DNA from: Syntrophobacterales bacterium | GTDB lineage: Bacteria; Desulfobacterota; Desulfobaccia; Desulfobaccales; 0-14-0-80-60-11 | DNA length: 5,569 nucleotides | Direction of reading: 5' to 3' | Assembly: GCA_020052215.1 (NCBI GenBank) | Contig: JAGVPN010000170.1 | Span: 1 to 5,569, forward strand | Part shown: positions 4,909 through 5,569 of the stretch, in pieces | Layout of the letters: each line of letters opens with the position of its first letter | Numbering within the stretch: position 1 is the stretch's first letter | The notes under the pieces: generated by a model | Told to the model about the DNA's origin: nothing | What the model saw: only the letters and a program-made list of their open reading frames with translations | Databases searched by the model: none | Made by a program: the position numbers and the translations under genes

Positions 4909-4980
4909 GTCTTTTTTCCCGTTAAAAGACCCGTGGCTTTCCGTCCCCACCTTACGGAGGGTTTGGCTTTATTTCTGAAT
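4895..4980 (-). promoter_or_regulatory. Cyclic-di-GMP-I (GEMM-I) riboswitch aptamer
   Basis: Read on the minus strand. Conserved elements in order: GCCAAACC (4967-4960); P2 stem CCCTCC/GGTGGG (4961-4956 with 4951-4946; one central U-U mismatch) capped by the GNRA tetraloop GTAA (4955-4952); the joining segment GGACGGAAAGCC (4946-4935) holding the stacking adenosine (position 47 in the Vc2 structure, here 4939); P3 with ACGGGTCTTTT (4934-4924) and AAAAGACAGCC (4915-4905), the tetraloop-receptor side; and GGGTTGCC (4904-4897), with the ligand-pairing C (Vc2 C92) at 4898. GEMM-I RNAs bind cyclic di-GMP; the G at 4967 takes the place of Vc2 G20, which favours cyclic di-GMP over cGAMP, whose aptamers have A there. 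It lies between a sigma70-like promoter (4987-5016) and the PEP-CTERM gene at 4802. The terminator (4874-4908) uses its 3' strand, so bound ligand should allow read-through. Recognition is by recalled consensus, not a covariance search. Confidence 0.9.
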
Positions 4981-4986
4981 GGTATG

Positions 4987-5016
4987 ATTATCCCTTTAAC
5001 CGAAGGTCGTTGTAAA
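4987..5016 (-). promoter_or_regulatory. sigma70-type promoter of the riboswitch-controlled operon
   Basis: On the minus strand TTTACA (5016-5011) and GATAAT (4992-4987), each five of six consensus bases, are 18 bases apart. The expected start near 4980 falls just before the aptamer, as for riboswitch leaders. The DNA between this promoter and the PilZ-HTH stop (5017-5090) could hold an operator, but no clear palindrome was seen. Confidence 0.65.
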
Positions 5017-5090
5017 CAAACAGATGCTAAGGGTTGATTAGGGAGTATGTTAAAGGATGTATAAGCATGTAAAGATTTCTCAGATAGGAC

Positions 5091-5569
5091 TTAAAACTTC
5101 AGTAATTCAGAGGCAGGGATGAGAATTTTGCAGCCTGACTTGACTTGTTTGAACTGAATACGCTTCTCCACCGTCCACCGCCATACTGTGAACCAGTGGA
5201 CGCCGACCTTTCTAGCGAATTCCTTGATGCTGAAGAATTCTTTTTGTTCCAGGTCTTCTCGTTGCTTCTGGATAGCCACCTTAACTTTCTCTAAAGGGAA
5301 CTCACCTTCTCGGTTCAGTTGATCGAGGGAATCGTAAAATTTCAGGCCTGAGTGTTTGCGTTCGGAGATGGGCATCTGTCCCGCCCAGACGACCTTGCCT
5401 GCCAGACGGACCTGGGTCTCCTTCTCTTCTCCCGGCAAGGTAAAGCTGAACTCCACCGGGCTATCGGGCGACAGGCTGACCATGGACTCAATTTTTGCCC
5501 CCCAGGCGCTGATGTCCAGCATAACCGTGTCGTTCATGGGCTGACCATTAATTTCGGTAACCTTAAGAA
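5091..5569 (-). CDS. PilZ domain fused to excisionase/MerR-like HTH (N-terminus outside window)
   Basis: The frame is open through the right edge: 10 further codons (LKVTEINGQP) precede the ATG at 5537 and continue the domain, so that ATG is not the start. In visible numbering (158 complete residues), 1-80 is the main part of a PilZ domain: DISAWG (18-23) gives the D-x-S-x-x-G cyclic-di-GMP motif, GKVVWAG (57-63) and GLKF (74-77) are the typical later strands. The upstream RxxxR half of the binding motif is outside the window. A charged helical linker (about 82-109, rich in Lys/Glu/Gln) leads to an HTH at 110-158 (FFSIKEFARKVGV, TVWRWT, ILIPASELLKF), the pattern of excisionase/AlpA-like winged helices that bind DNA. 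The product is predicted to be a cytoplasmic cyclic-di-GMP-responsive DNA-binding regulator (inference). It lies directly upstream, on the same strand, of the promoter, GEMM-I riboswitch and two PEP-CTERM genes, its likely targets. No terminator is visible right after its stop, so some read-through into the riboswitch is possible. Confidence 0.82.
   Translation of the reverse strand, partial: LKVTEINGQPMNDTVMLDISAWGAKIESMVSLSPDSPVEFSFTLPGEEKETQVRLAGKVVWAGQMPISERKHSGLKFYDSLDQLNREGEFPLEKVKVAIQKQREDLEQKEFFSIKEFARKVGVHWFTVWRWTVEKRIQFKQVKSGCKILIPASELLKF

Noticed and set aside
5537..5537. ATG at 5537 as the true start of the PilZ-HTH gene
   Set aside because: The frame continues upstream to the window edge with residues fitting the PilZ domain, and starting here would remove its first strands and the RxxxR motif.

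Overview
The window looks like chromosomal DNA of a Gram-negative bacterium, most plausibly a Desulfobacterota (deltaproteobacterial) lineage. The reasons are GC-rich housekeeping genes, a sigma54-type AAA+ regulator, heptanucleotide repeats between genes, PEP-CTERM (exosortase-type) surface proteins and a GEMM-I riboswitch whose sequence resembles the Geobacter group. The phylum call is inference from gene content, not a database match.

Left half (+ strand, about 1-2906). The end of prs (ribose-phosphate pyrophosphokinase) is followed by pth (peptidyl-tRNA hydrolase), with no rplY between them. Next come a repeat-rich spacer (a perfect REP-like palindrome, a nested inverted repeat and seven CCTTGAA heptads), an unrecognised 162-residue charged protein, an AT-rich promoter region, and a short orphan sigma54 enhancer-binding protein made of an AAA+ domain and a Fis-type HTH, with no sensor domain. 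A strong terminator closes this half. A stretch of roughly 280 bases without a convincing gene separates it from the right half.

Right half (- strand, 5569 down to about 3190). This is the interesting part and reads as one cyclic-di-GMP-centred locus. A gene running off the right edge encodes a PilZ domain fused to an excisionase/MerR-like helix-turn-helix. Downstream lies a sigma70-like promoter, and right at its expected transcript start is a cyclic-di-GMP-I (GEMM-I) aptamer. The 3' part of the aptamer is also the 5' arm of a 13-bp intrinsic terminator, so ligand binding should prevent termination (an ON switch). The switch controls a PEP-CTERM-type exported protein with a single mature cysteine and a Cys/Ile-Gln-x-Ala-Ile-Trp pattern reminiscent of thioester domains. 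A second PEP-CTERM-type protein follows, then an intrinsic terminator.

How they may work together (inference): one second messenger could be read twice at this locus, once as protein (PilZ-HTH) and once as RNA (riboswitch), to set production of two exported, exosortase-sorted surface or matrix proteins. The sigma54 regulator is convergent, separately terminated, and no sigma54 promoter was found in front of the surface-protein genes, so a link to it is not supported.
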